A stretch of 64,000 nucleotides of DNA from Membranipora membranacea (lineage: Eukaryota; Bryozoa; Gymnolaemata; Cheilostomatida; Membraniporidae). The position numbers and the translations under genes are program-made. Numbering within the stretch: the first letter of the stretch is position 1; each line of letters opens with the position of its first letter. A model generated the notes under the pieces. The model was not told where the DNA came from, did not search any database, and was given only the letters and a program-made list of their open reading frames with translations. The stretch spans positions 20,248,283 to 20,312,282 of the forward strand of contig OU612066.1 of the NCBI GenBank assembly GCA_914767715.1, written 5' to 3'. Shown piece by piece: positions 25,503 to 38,600 of this stretch.

Positions 25503-25802
25503 ATGGGTAAAGATCACCAAGTAACTGCAAGCCGATTACACACAGACAGAGCCATGGAATTAAATCTCGGCATCGACATGGAACAACAGAATGCGAACCC
25601 ATGGCACTCCCCTGATCAAGAGGAGGTCCATCAACAAGTGGCTGATAGACTGAAGGAGATCGGTGACATGGTTGAGAGAGAGTTTCTCTCTGAGAGTATA
25701 ACACAACACAAACCTACAGAATCACTGCTTTGGTTGGCAACATCCTGGTTGTCAGTAACTCCAGCAAAAGTCAGTCTGATGGTGCTGCAACATCTCAAAT
25801 GA
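25503..25802 (+). CDS. Small BH3-motif protein, copy 3 (intact)
   Basis: A 99-aa protein encoded in a single coding exon. Residues 46-57 (VADRLKEIGDMV) fit the BH3 helix pattern: hydrophobics at V46, L50, I53 and V57 and the diagnostic Gly54-Asp55, in the LxxxGD form used by BCL-2-family death ligands. Flanking residues (QQ before, EREF after) look amphipathic. I see no BH1/BH2 signatures and no hydrophobic tail anchor, so it would be BH3-only in type. It could act by binding a BCL-2-like groove, but that is inference from a short motif. The conserved tail (QHKPTESL, PAKVSLMVLQHLK) matches nothing I know. After TGA the exon continues to a donor (AAG, then GTGAGT at 25814) and a noncoding exon begins near 26004. 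Confidence 0.68.
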   Translation: MGKDHQVTASRLHTDRAMELNLGIDMEQQNANPWHSPDQEEVHQQVADRLKEIGDMVEREFLSESITQHKPTESLLWLATSWLSVTPAKVSLMVLQHLK

Positions 25803-26760
25803 TTCCAAAGAAGGTGAGTTATGTTGTCTAATCTTATTTTTGTACAATATAGGTGAAGAGGAGCGTTACACTCGACAACCAAGCCCGAACATTTAGCCTT
25901 TAAGATCACGATGGATTATCTCAAGGTATAATGTGGCACCCAACTTTCAACTTACCATTCAATTTAAAAATCCAATTCTGACCTGTTTCATGTTTTTCTG
26001 CAGAATCTTATGGAATATGGATGATGGCTGAAGTCGTATAACAAGTGGTATAGACCCTCGTCAAGAATGCTGATGCTCCTGCAATCGGGTCATGACCTCT
26101 TCAGAGCTGTCTCACAAATCAGCAAGCGACAAGTGGGAGAAAGTACGTACTCAGTCACAGCAACCAGATGAGCTGTGAACAACATATCTAGTAACACTGC
26201 CAAGCAGCATAAACTCTATGGCACTCTCTCCCAAACAAATATAAAACTACAAGTTGGATGCCTTGTCTAGATTCAATGAATGGATTATCACACATGAAAA
26301 AACGCTGACAAATAGGCAGTGGAATAGCTGTCAAATGAAGAGAATTGATTTTACATGCGATCAGACAATAATTGTATATAAGTTCCTACTATGTCTCAAT
26401 GTAAAGAAGTGTTCTCATAGCTCATTTTAGCCGATATCTTATTCAGGTGCTATCTTTTACACACATGCCATATCTTACAAGCATATTCCCTAAAAGTCAG
26501 TGCTACTATTAATGGTTCTAAGTATCACCATTTTTCTATAACCTTGCCAATATCATTTGTTGCCAAATTCTAAAAATGATATATCCAAGGACCAATGAAG
26601 CCTTTTCTTCAAGTGGAATGTTGTTTCTAGTCAATGCTCAATAATTGTTTATGATTTCTCACTTTTTTTGTGCTGGCACAATTAACAGTGTTTTTAACCA
26701 GCATTTGGAAATGTTATTGTTTTTCACATTCAATAATAAAATATGATCTAAGAAATCAGA
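25803..26760 (+). other. 3' UTR of BH3-type copy 3 with one intron
   Basis: The stop codon is followed by an 11-base UTR stretch, a donor at 25814, an intron ending in TTTTTCTGCAG near 26003, and a noncoding exon up to a likely AATAAA at 26735-26740. A stop followed closely by a 3' UTR intron is conserved in copy 2. It could expose transcripts to nonsense-mediated decay if the intron lies far enough downstream, but here it is only 11 bases after the stop. Confidence 0.5.
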
Positions 26761-27592
26761 TACGAATGCAATACATCACAGAGAAGACTGCATGAAAGAG
26801 AAGCGTCGTTTGAGTTAGATCCTTGTCCTGTTTGTACAGGATGTTTATAGCTAACAAACAGCTGCACTATATGTCATCGCTACCAAGAACTCCTGTATTC
26901 ATCTAATAAGTGTTACCAGATAAGATTTTGCACTCTTACTAGGGTTTCATAATAACTGATAGAAATAAATGGATATAAATACTCATCAAGAACAATTAAT
27001 CAACTTGTGACATATGGTTTGGAACTGTGCCAACTTTGTGAGTGATTGTTGGCCGTTGATATATTACACCTGGATTAACTATTTTTGGTTGGTGGGAAAT
27101 CCTGAATCCACTCAAGGAATCATGCTTATACTTGTCTGTTTGTTTGAGGACTTCTTTCTGCCATCCTTTCAAGACATGTGCATTGTCACAGGATTATCCA
27201 TTAGATATTTTAGCAGAGCAAGCCGCAACGTCTGACTGTCTGATGTACCTAGCCAAAATTGATATGTAATCAATCAATAAAGATGGATTTCCAGGTAATA
27301 AAACTTCACAGTTAACAGTGTTTTTTTCTTTGTCACCGTGGATTGAAAAACCTGACTAATCCTATTGGTTATTGTTAGATCAGAAATAGCAACGTGTCCG
27401 CAACCAAACATGTCTCATCATGACACATGGTCAAAACTGATTTTCAGTGCTGACCAAAGTCATCAGTGTCAAATGATACATGTTGAATAACCACCATTGA
27501 TAGATATTGGTTCAAAGTCAAGACTTGAAATAGGGCAAAGTAACTTGCTGGTATGCTGTAGTTTGTAATGGGTCGTCATCCTTATGCAGGAC

Positions 27593-27629
27593 GGGGGGCG
27601 GGGGGGGGCGGGGGGGGGGGGCGGGGGGG
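27593..27629. repeat. G-rich run
   Basis: Thirty-seven bases almost entirely G with isolated C, in an AT-rich setting. It is a strong candidate for G-quadruplex formation and a likely site of sequencing or assembly length error. Confidence 0.85.
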
Positions 27630-27639
27630 TGTTGAGTCA

Positions 27640-27890
27640 TGTTATGCAGGGCCGTAACTTAGAAAAAATGATAGGGGAGGCAAAAATTTGTGGCGAGTAC
27701 GAAGCATCACCAGGAGAGGTGCTGTGAGCTCTTCCCATAGCAAATTAAGGCATATAATTAGCAAATGGAAATTCCAGAGGAGCTGATTCTGACAAGGATT
27801 ATACAATAATAGTGTTTGTTAGGCCAACGTATTTAGCTTTATAGGAGATGCAGTGCCTGCCTCCCCTAGAACTATAGACCTGTCATGTTA
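27640..27890. repeat. Dispersed repeat, copy 1
   Basis: Contains GCTGATTCTGACAAGGAT followed by GATGCAG and CCCCTAGAACTA. The same ordered pieces occur, inverted, at 39895-40015 and again near 48070-48195. It is probably a short nonautonomous element. Confidence 0.5.
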
Positions 27891-27994
27891 AGAGGCTAGT
27901 AAAAAGAAGCTATTCTAAATCAATATCTCATGCCTGAAAATGCCATGTCATCTTTATTCAATCACCCACCAAGAGAAATCCTAAGGACAAGTTT

Positions 27995-28020
27995 ACACAC
28001 ACACACACACACACACACAC
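27995..28020. repeat. (CA)13 microsatellite
   Basis: An uninterrupted AC dinucleotide repeat of 26 bases. Confidence 0.9.
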
Positions 28021-29454
28021 GAAGAGTTGAGGATTTTCACTGATGTTAGTATTTCTATTATAGGTATGAAATAGTAGGCATACCTGACATGAACACGAAC
28101 AGTAATTGGTCTCACAATTCCTAGAAGCATACAACTTTCAATGACTGTAGCCCATAGACTTAATATTAAGTCTATGCTGTAGCCTAATAATGTCTGGTCA
28201 TTAATCTGGACAAACCTTCAGTCATTGAGTTCAGTAGATTAGTTTCTGCATAGATGAGATTCCAACTGATATTAACAGTACAGTGTTGATACTATCAAAC
28301 TAGACTATATACTTTATACTGGCATGCTTGTGGCATTGTACATTATTTTTTTCAGCACAAAAAATGTTAAATTTGCTGCTCTAAACAATCTTTTGAGACG
28401 GTCACTCTGAAGAATCTCTTCATCTCGGGTTGTTGGTTGGTTTCATATGTTTGTAACTGGTTGTATTTGCGTTAGTGAAAATACAGCTATACTCCAAAAC
28501 ATTGGCTTGTGTTATGCCTATGCTATGGCCTTGAAATGACCTCTGTTTACATTATGCCCCAAAATAGTGTACGGTGGCACAATCCCTTGCAGGTTACAAT
28601 AAGCATGGTTATTTCGCAACTTGAATGAAAGTGTTGCAAGTGCTTGTATTTGGGCTCTCGCTGTTTGTTTGTTGTTGTAATAATTTGCATAAAAATAAGT
28701 TTTGCAATTCGATATTTGGACTTGTGCCAACTTTCATAACTAACTAACTATTTGTTGTCTTTCATGACAATTACTATTGTTTTCAAGCTTGCTGTCCATA
28801 ATGTGGTAATCGGGCATTGTTTGTAAACAACTGCAACTGTAATCTGTATACCTCTTTAGGAGCAGTAAATTTTATCTTCAAACCGAGGAAAAGGGGGTGT
28901 AACTCCAAATTGTTGTACTTATATTACGCTGAATGTTCATTAAGAATTTTTATGCATCGCATAAGATACAAAGACTTTGCTACCAGACTTTTGCTACTGG
29001 TGCATATAATCCATAAAGTTCGATTATGGGTGTCTTCTGAATTATACAATATGCAATGTTGAACCTGATCCCTTTACCGCCAAACTGTATTCAAATGATC
29101 AGGATTGAAATATAAACAAAACTTAATATTTTTTATTTCATATAACTGCTGATTACCTAGAAGGGGACACACTCAGCTTGTTGTGAAGTAGAAATAGGAT
29201 GATTTATATGAAAAGAAACTGACAAGTTTTGAGATCTGAAATGATAGTATTTGTTAAATATCATTACATGTTGTAATTTAATGTATATGATTCAGAGTAT
29301 ACTGTTACAGTACATCACATCATTATTTATGATGCATTGCCTGTCTTGAGCTCACATATTTATAGATATCCTCGTATCTACAACAAGATAATGCCAAAGG
29401 CATCAAACATACGCTTGTATTTTGTGGTCTAAGTGGACATCTTTCTTTGTGGGT

Positions 29455-29835
29455 ACTCTATTCTCCGAAACATGGACAGCCTATAGGACACAGGTAAAGA
29501 AACTAAGTGCATATATTATGAGACACCTGAGAGAGATTATGAAATTAAACTGGAAAGATAAAGTTTCAAATATTGAAATATAGGAAAAGTGGTTAAGCAC
29601 CGATGGCGGAGATAGTTTTTGAGTGAAACCCGAGATGGAAAAGACACTTTCATCTAATGGGCGCGGACAGGCTACTTAGACAGCTTCTCTACTCACAACT
29701 GGGCTCAGGAACATGGAACAGGGACGTCTATGTCTTAAATATAAAGATGTAGTGAAACGAACTTGAAGTGGAGAGAAATTAAACCGGATACTTGGCAGGC
29801 TGCAGCTAAAGATCAATCGGCATGTAAAAGTATAA
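29455..29835 (+). mobile_element. Decayed 3' fragment of a non-LTR retrotransposon ORF2
   Basis: Frame-broken translation shows the region after the reverse transcriptase in many LINEs: ETWTAYRTQVKKL, MRHLREIMKLNWKDKVSN, then LKYKDVVKR and REIKPDTWQAAAKDQSA, interrupted by stops and frameshifts. No polymerase motifs are present. It differs in sequence type from the element at 8.4-10.5 kb, so it is a second, older LINE lineage. Confidence 0.65.
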
Positions 29836-31499
29836 TCCGGAGACCATGAACTGAAACATCCTCGACCCTACGGATTGGTTATGGTGATGATGATGATGAT
29901 ATGATTATCCGAGTCGAAAAAATTTTGGAATATCTTAATCGAATTTGAGGTTACAATTATGCAGAAATATATTATTTGTAACAGTATGATTGATATTTGT
30001 ACAAAAAGAGTGTGTTCATACAGATTTTTGCACAGAATCAAGTCAGAACATATCCTCTCTATATTTCTTTGTGGGTACTCCAACAGCTCTCACTCACTTC
30101 CAACACTGCTTGTATCCTTCCTTATGTTCCAAGACTTTTGTTATTGTTATTCCAGGGAGTCTTAAACTCCAAGGCTGTTTCATACAGGAATAAGTAGTTA
30201 TCCTCTCTCATGACATGGGGAAATCACTCCTGTGGGAACTCAATAATTTTCATCAACCACACAACAGTGATAGTTGTTTAGTTCTCGGTTCCTACAGATT
30301 GCTAGTAATGACTTTGACAATGTTATTTTATAGAAACCTCACAATCTATACCTGCAAGCTTTCCTGTGAGGTCCTACCCTTGACAAAATTAGGAGGGCTA
30401 GGCACATAAATAAGTTTAATGAGAACAGGGATCTGGTTGTCGTTGATAGTAGGGCAGTCGTCAGCAAAGCTCTTGTGATTGATGATGGTTTACTGGTTCT
30501 AGTTTCTGTCCTAATATACACAATGAATCTGCTCCAACAAGGTCCATTCTCCTTGATGTTGTTAGCATTCTGCGTTTATTGTGGAGATACCATTGTTTCT
30601 TTTCAATCAATTTTTTGTAATCTGAACATTGCTTATTAAATTTAATGGTCATCTATGACCATTACTCTCATTCAATGCCTATAGTATTAAAGAATCACAA
30701 GTAATAGATGTTACAAGGGTGGGTTGTACTAATCATGAATAAATTAGAGATTGCGGACCTTTGGCTAACTCTTGGCCCAGTATAGTGAAGATGACAACAT
30801 TGAGGAGACATATAGTTATGATTTCAGCTGTTATAGAGAATTACATTATCATTGTCGAACAAGTACTTCAGAATTCAAATTTTCAAAATAGTTACTATTC
30901 AATATATGAACGCTATATAATAGCTACTATTCGTCCTTCTTTGTACTGCTGGAGCTGATTTCAAATCCACACCAGTAAATATGAAGCGCCAATCAAAACT
31001 TATTATTATTATATTTGAATTTTTTTAGTAAATCAGTTCTTTTCTCTTCCAGGATATAGATCAACCTCTTGCTTTACTTTCTTATCCCATTTATTACAAT
31101 GTGTATATTAAACTTTGCAAAACTGTGAGAATGCGGAGCTGCGTATCAAGGGCGCTGAGTGAGCAAACTAATTGTTCTATATCTCAACTGTTATTATCAA
31201 AAAAGTATTAACTAAAGAATTAGAGTGAAAAAAAAAGATTATTAAAAAATGTTTGGTGCATTGAGTTTTTTACATTCTTGCAACACTTTATGGGTTTGCA
31301 CTTGGATGGGATTTGCTGAAAAACATAGAGCCATATATTTTGTTGCATTTACTTATTTCTTTAACTACTTCTAGACAACACCTCACACATCCATTGGATA
31401 AAATTGGCGGTTTTTATTTATTTATTCTAAAAGTTTATAATTAAAGCAAATTAAAAATAACTTGTTGACCTCACATACATTAACATAAATATAAAAATA

Positions 31500-31960
31500 A
31501 ATGCACTGCAGGTAAAGATAGCAGTAAGACAGAATAATTATTAATAATATCCAAGCAACCAACTACTCATTGCTCAGAATGATTGAGTGCTCATATCTGG
31601 TTTTTTTCTCTTTGTTCTATTCATTCTAATTGTGGTGCAATATAAAATCTCCTGAAATCCTGTATTTTTGGTTGGTGACGTTAGCAATGATATCAGATAC
31701 AATGTTGTTGGGATGGGTGCAGACTGTGAGCGATTTCGCTTCCCACAGTCAGGCACTGGGAACAGGATGTGTGGCACCCACATCCCAGGTAACCCTTGAT
31801 TGCACCGTGATCATTGTTATATAGTCAGTGTAAACATTTCACAAGTCTCATAATGTTTGTTTATGTCAGTTTTCATGATATCGATACATAATTATCAACC
31901 CTTTTCTCCATTGTTTCCACAGATGAACAATCACAATCTCAACCAGGGACTAAAGTCTAG
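31500..31960 (+). repeat. Block R: noncoding duplicate upstream of the plus-strand TLR
   Basis: About 450 bases that recur in inverted orientation at 39640-40520. Shared, in order: AAGATAGCAGTAAGACA, CATTGCTCAGAAT, TTGTTGGGATGGGTGCAGAC, CACATCCCAGGTAACCCTTG, CATAATGTTTGTTTAT and the stretch to TTTCCA. The strongest stretch ends at CCCAG followed by GTAACC, which looks like a splice donor, so a noncoding first exon is possible. No convincing protein is encoded. Confidence 0.6.
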
Positions 31961-32683
31961 AGAACAAACAATATTGATTAAATTGATGTACTCTAGTGGT
32001 AAACTTCTCTAGCCATACATAGTATCAAGTCCTGTAAGTTAGGAGGGCAATTGAGTGGAGATCAAAGACAGGATAACCTGTTGGAGCACGCAACGCCAGC
32101 ATTATGGTCAGTGACTTCATACTCAGATTATAATTTTGGTAGAGAAAGGTTACCTTTTTGGTAGCAGAAGAAATACAACCAGCATTTCCTTCTTTTTCTC
32201 AAAAACTAACGGCTGTTAACTAAAGTAAAATATATTGTTTGGGTGTTGAATTGGCATATATTTATTTTAATGTTTTGGATAAGTTAGCTCAGTTCACAGT
32301 TTGTTTCATGTTTTAAGATTTCTGATAGTTTTTTGACTTATATTCACATAAACTCACTGACTTAGCCATAGTGTGTTTTGTCTATGGACTTAGCCGAGTA
32401 TTTATTTACTTAGAAATTTAGAATGGTGCTGTGGTCTTTAATCTTATGCATTGAATTTTCAATCAATAGGGTAAGTATTAGTGTTAGTTTTCTCAGAATT
32501 AGCTCTCTTGCATCGTATGTTTATAGTATATAAAAAATAATATAATGTGAATTCATTGTTACATTTTACGAGGAGTGACCCCGTCCCAGCCTTGCCTGTA
32601 TTATTAATTTGGCTCTGAAGTGAATCATGAATATTTATTTTTGTTCATTGTAGACTGAATCAGGGCTGAATCCCTTCAACCTG
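31961..32683 (+). other. 5' flank of the plus-strand TLR gene
   Basis: An acceptor (TTCATTGTAG) ends at 32653. The large TLR exon is open in frame from 32654 to the ATG at 32684, so an upstream exon may supply the leader or an earlier start. No firm TATA box or first exon could be fixed. Confidence 0.4.
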
Positions 32684-35600
32684 ATGACCCTCATCCTATT
32701 GGCATCTGCAAGACCCATTGAATCTAAGGTTTGCTTCAGCGAGTTGAGCCTATGTTCCAGTTGTAACAGCACCTTCGCAATTTGCCACACCTACTCTACC
32801 GAAACTGTTATACCTCAGAATCTATCTTTTGAGCTTAACACGCTAACAGTAACATATGATGGCCCACCTGCAGCACTCAGTCGCTCCCAACTTCAGCGCT
32901 ACCCCAAACTTGAATCCATCACCGTCTCTGGTAACATATGCTCAGTAGAGGTAGATTCACTTAGCCACCTTAGGCTTTTGACTAACCTAGCCATTGTTGA
33001 CACCTATGTTACGTACCTCCCCACTTCATTGTTCCATCCTAATAACTCCTTGGCACATCTGAAGCTCCAGGACAACGAGCTTTCTCAGATCCCAACCCAA
33101 TTGTTCATTGAGTTGCCACATCTGAAGTACCTAAACCTCGGTTTCAACTACATAGTTCTGGAAAATTGTTCGACAATTGGTGAGGAATTCTTCCAGCTGA
33201 CAAATTTGAGCGTCCTCAATCTCGCAAACTTATCAGCGGTTTCTAACTGCACAGATGACATTGGATCGGATTTGTTTTTGCCTCTGAAAAACACTGTTGA
33301 GAGATTGAATTTAACCAACACAAATATCTCACATAATCTACCACCAAAAATATTCACAAATTTCACCAAGCTGAGAGAATTGGATTTAAGTCTTGCTGAA
33401 GGGTTGAGGGACTGTCCAGCTGCAGCTGAAGAATTGTTTGAGAACCTACCTCGCACACTTGAATCTTTGATAATTCAACGATGGAGACCGACATGGTGGT
33501 ACAAATGTAAGCTGAATAGTACAAGCATTTCTGGGTTGAGAACCCTTCCCAGACTCAAAGTACTTGACTTTAGTTATAGCACTGGTTTATTTGGGTGGGA
33601 GCTTCAGGATGATGTTTTCAGCAGATTTTATTTTTTGGAATATTTGAATCTAAAATGGTGTATGATAGGTTTAGTAGAACAACGAGCATTCGATTATTGT
33701 CGAAATCTCAATTGGCTGTCATTTGATGGTAACCCTATCGGTGATAATATCATACAGCTAAGCTCTTCTCAGATCCCTCCACTAAAGTATCTTGGACTTG
33801 CAAACACAATGCTCTACTCTGACTATAGTAAAGATGTAAAGTTGAAAATTCTGTTGCACGGAATTGCTGGTCTTCAAGTATTGAACATGTCGCGAAATTT
33901 CTTGCAGCACATGCCCATATTCCATGGTAATTTGTATGAAGGAGGCGGCAAAATTCGATCAATCGTGCTTGATTTCAACTTTCTGGTGAATTTGAGAAGT
34001 AATTCTGATAGGTCATTTGATGCAACATGCTATCTGCTCTCCAAATTAACATATATCAGCCTGAGATCAAACAATCTTGTCGACATTGAGGGTCTTTGCC
34101 CTACATTACAGCATCTGGACCTAGCTGAAAATAAGCACCTCAAAGACTCCTGGGCTCACAATGAGGATGTCATCAAAAAGCTTTACCATTTGGAAAACCT
34201 TAACCTTCATGGTAACGACATCAACAACTTTTCAGTCAATGCATTCAGTAGTATGTTAAACCTGACTGAGGTTATCCTGGCTGACAATAATCTTTCCTAC
34301 GTTTCAGCTGATCTTTTTCGTCATAACAAGAAGCTGCAAGTCATTGATCTTAGTTACAACCTTCTCAAAGAAGTCAAGAGCGAGCTTTTTGCACACTTGG
34401 ATGAACTGAGATATCTTAACTTGCTTGATAACCAAATCACGTATCTTGATCTCGATTTGACTGAGTATTTTGATTCTAGCCCTAAATTGCAAGAGGTGGT
34501 TCTGTTGGACAATCCCTTATCATGCCAGTGCAAACAGGGGCATGTGCAGGGGTTCCTGCGTAGAACAAATAAGGTTCCTGATGTGCAAAAGTTAACTTGC
34601 GCTGGTCCCACCAGTGATCTTCGGGGCAAAAAGATCTTTGCCTACTCAAGGGACAGCTTTGTCTGCGATCACCGCGAGAATGTGATAGTTGCCGGTAGTG
34701 TGCTTGGAAGCTTTTTAGTGACATTACTCATCGCTTTGCCATGCTACAAGTATAGATGGTACTTTAAGCATCTTCGAACATTCATCATTGCCGTCTTAAA
34801 CCGAATCAATGAGGTGCGATTCCACTACAAATGTCAATATGATGCCCTTGTCATCTACGACTCCGACGCTGAAATTGACTGTGATTTCATTGTAAACCAC
34901 CTATGCGAGGAGGTAGAAAACACATCTCATTCTAAAAACAATGCGGTAAGCTTTTGCATTCATAATAAGAAAGAATGTGTTCTAGGAAAATCCCTACCCC
35001 CTAAAACCCTTGTTTCACGCATGGCACTTACAGAGTGATTCGTTGATATCCAGTCCAAAACATGTTCTACAAAATTTGTAATGTTGCTACTGCCCATATA
35101 ATATATCGTGTCACGTATTATTTGATGTTTTGAAATATTTTTGTATTTCCCAAACAGTAAAAAATAAAAGTAATAAAAAACTTTTTGCAGGAGGAACTTA
35201 AGCTGTATTTCCTGGATAGAGACGCAATCCCCGGTGGTATTCCAGCCTCGCCTCAGCTTTGGAGTCAAGCAGAAAAATCATCCTTGTACTGAGCAACTCT
35301 TTCCTTCTCAGTGATAAATGCAAAGGGTTAGCTGATCTTGCTGGTGAGTTGTTGTTTGAACAAATTGTCCTCACATTTCTATTGTTATTCGCAATGTTTC
35401 TCTTCTAATGCGCCCAAAGGATGTGTTGTCCTCCATTTAATTCAGACCATATCGTCAAGAAATCCTGTTAAATCAAACACAGAACGTAAAATTCAGACAC
35501 ATAATGCACCCAGGCCTTGAGTTAAGTAGAGCGCACTGTACTCCGTATTTACTTTGATGAGGTTGGTGTTTTGCTTGTTTTCTTCTCGGGTTTAGATTGA

Positions 35601-38600
35601 GAGCATCACTGACAGCATCGCTGACAGCATTGAGCACTTCATCATATATGACTTTTTATACCAATGTCTATTTTGAAACATTTACAATCAATAGAAGAGA
35701 TAGCTATTGAAAAAAAATCCGGCCTAAACTCTTAGGCATATCAACCTATTTCAACTGCAACCTACCCTGTGATGGCAAGTTTATTTGTGGAGATTCATAG
35801 TCTTTGATAAGAGGGGCTGGTATTTGAATTGATCTCAATTAGCATTGCTACTGTGACAAGCAAATCATGTTTTTTTTTCCAGGAAGTACACTTATTTGTT
35901 TTATTTCTAGAGTGGATCTTAGCAGCCAATACACTGGAATATTCTTTCCTTGCAGTTTCTTGTAAAACTGTATTGCAACAATCGATGTCTTGCACAAAGT
36001 ATTGAACTTTTAATTAACTATTGATGCGATATCACATAGTTGAGCTTCTGATCAAATCAAAAGATGAAGATTTAGAATTTGACATTGTGGTAAATTATTT
36101 CCTGTGTTCATGTAGGACATGAAGCCTATACCGCAGAGTTCTACCAACCAAACAGAATCGTAGTTCTGGTCAGAGAACCTTTAAATGAGGACATCATCCA
36201 AGTTCCTTTCTCTTCACTGCTGACTGAAACCGTTATTGATGTAAGTATCTAGTCTGGCTGTTGGAACATCAACTTTATATTCTTGGTTTACTTTAAGGTA
36301 CAGACACGGGGGTCAGCAAATATAGACTTTCTACATACCGTTGGAAAGCTGCCGAGCTACTGATGCTTAATAGCTCATCAAAAATTTTATTGGATGACTT
36401 TGCGTCATTTTATCATGAAATGAGGCCAAAAGAATTGTTTTTAGAAAAGTGGATGGCTGAGGCAATTTGATTGCAAGAAATTTCTAAGCGGGTAATACTT
36501 ATTCTTAAAGGTATAGCTCATCATATTTTATGGCTTAAAATAATATATGATGAGCCTAATATGATGTTTTACGTCACGCAATAATGTGCCTGATTTGTAA
36601 ATCTGATGATAAAATGTGAAATTTTAAGCACCAATTTTAGGCAGATAAAAAATGTTGTGGTCATTTTTGCTAGTTTCTTCTGAAGTGCTCTTTAAATGAC
36701 ACACACACCAACTTTCAGCAGTATAACTTATGTATCAAGATCAGCACGGATATTAAAAGGTATATAGGCTTTGTGTCAATTTTACAGAACATCAAACATA
36801 CCATTGAAATGACCACTAATTGTTGCCACACAATTTGTTTTTGGAAGTTCTCCCATACGAAGCTGCTTCGATTAAGCATGGTACATACAGGAAATGCCAA
36901 CATATTTGGCACTGTGTATCAGTCTTCCTCGAACAGCGCACCACAGAACACCCAAACAGCCAAATTAAGGGGGGTTTTTAAGGGCATTCTGTGGTGCGCA
37001 ATTCGAGGAAAACTGGAAAGCAGTGCCAAATTGTGTTGGCATTTTTTGTATGTATTATGCTTGAACACAGCAGCTTCGTATTTGAGAATTTCCAAAAAAA
37101 TATTTTGTGACCTCAGTAATGATCCTTTTGACAGCATGTTTGGCGTCATTGAAAAATTACACAAAATGTATCTACTTTTGATGGTCGGTCCTGATCTTGA
37201 TACATTACCCATAACGTTAAAATTTTGTGCGTTTGTCATTTGTAGAGCACTCCCAATGAAACTAGAAAAAGTTTTGACTACAACATCTTTAGCTGCCCTG
37301 GGTAATTGGCTTAAATTTTGCATTTTATCATAAAATTGAAAAGTCAGGCACATTATGATGTGACGCAAAAAGTCATTTTAGGCTCATCATATAATATTTT
37401 AGACCAACAAATATGATGAGCTTTATCTCTTAGAATAAATATGACCTGTTTGGAAATATCTTGCAGTCAATTTGGCTGTGCCAGCCATTTTGCTAAAAAC
37501 AGCCTTTTTGGCCTCATTTCTTTGATAAAATGACGCAACGTCATCTAATCAAATTTTTGTTGAAATATTATGCATAAGTAGCTCCGTAGCTTTCTAACGG
37601 TGCATAGAAAGTCAACATTTGCTCACCCCCATATCTCTACCTTAAATGAGTCGTGTTATGTGATGGTTGTGGTATCGATTTGTATCTACAACTTCTACAA
37701 CTATCTACAACTGACCCTGGAATGCCACCAGCAGCACTTCAATACGTTGAGTAGTCTGAGCCCCCCAGACTTTTGCCCCTCGCCCGACGGACCCCCGGCG
37801 GCGACCGCTAGCAGATTATTTACTGTGTCATCTGATCTCATCATGTCAAATACTTGTTAACCAAGGAATGGGTACCAAAAATCAGGACAGGTTCAAGTTT
37901 TCTGTTTTTTTCTGTCATGACCAGTCAGGGTTGCCCTCGGAGCCAGTGGTGGAACGGTGAGGGTATATTGAGTACTGGGGGGGGGGGGGGGTATCAGGAA
38001 TATCTAGAGATTTGGATACTCGTGTGTGCACAACTGATCATGCTTTTTTGCTAAACTCAGATAAGACCTTTTCATACCAACAAAGAATAAAGTACGACAG
38101 CTCAAGCGGTGACTCATACTCAGTTTCGCAACAGACTTGGGAAAGCACATGAAGACAAGTCAATGCAAAATCCAATTATTTTTGATATGGTAATAACATG
38201 GAGAATTGTTGTTTTCCCTTTCACTGCAAGGAGAATGGAGAAGTAAAAATAAAGTTTGCATTTTCCTCTGCTAGGTTGTCTTGACAAGCTTTGCTCGGCC
38301 TGGGACCTGCATTCCTGCAAGCCTGTATTTTGCCTATGTCAAGTATCAAACATCCAAAACCTATACTGGAGAACTTATTCAACTTTTTCTGTTATTCATT
38401 CCCCTGAAGTTTTGTGGAGTTTATTCCTTAAACTTAGGACTGGGTTCATTAACTGTTCAAGCCCTTAAAGTTTGCTTAAATTCTTGCTCGGTCTTCAATC
38501 CTGCATTTATACTATATTATATTCCCACAAATTTTGTATGCTCAGAAAAATCCTTTTGGTCAACTTTCTTGGCCAAAGACTTAATATGCAATACTAACCG

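Larger units (their letters stand above)
26761..31499. other. Spacer rich in simple repeats and element debris
   Basis: No gene is supported. It contains a G-rich run (27593-27629), a copy of a dispersed repeat (27640-27890), a (CA)n run (27995-28020) and a decayed LINE fragment (29455-29835). Short open frames at 27014-27235, 28817-29062 and 29868-30200 have no recognisable domain. Confidence 0.45.

Noticed and set aside
25486-25909. Minus-strand open frames antisense to the BH3-type gene
   Set aside because: They are shadows. The plus-strand frame is the one conserved in copy 2 and has the promoter and splice context.
36773-37368. Open frames of 186 codons (plus) and 149 codons (minus) in the TLR-A intron
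   Set aside because: They mirror each other across the centre of a foldback element and have no family features.
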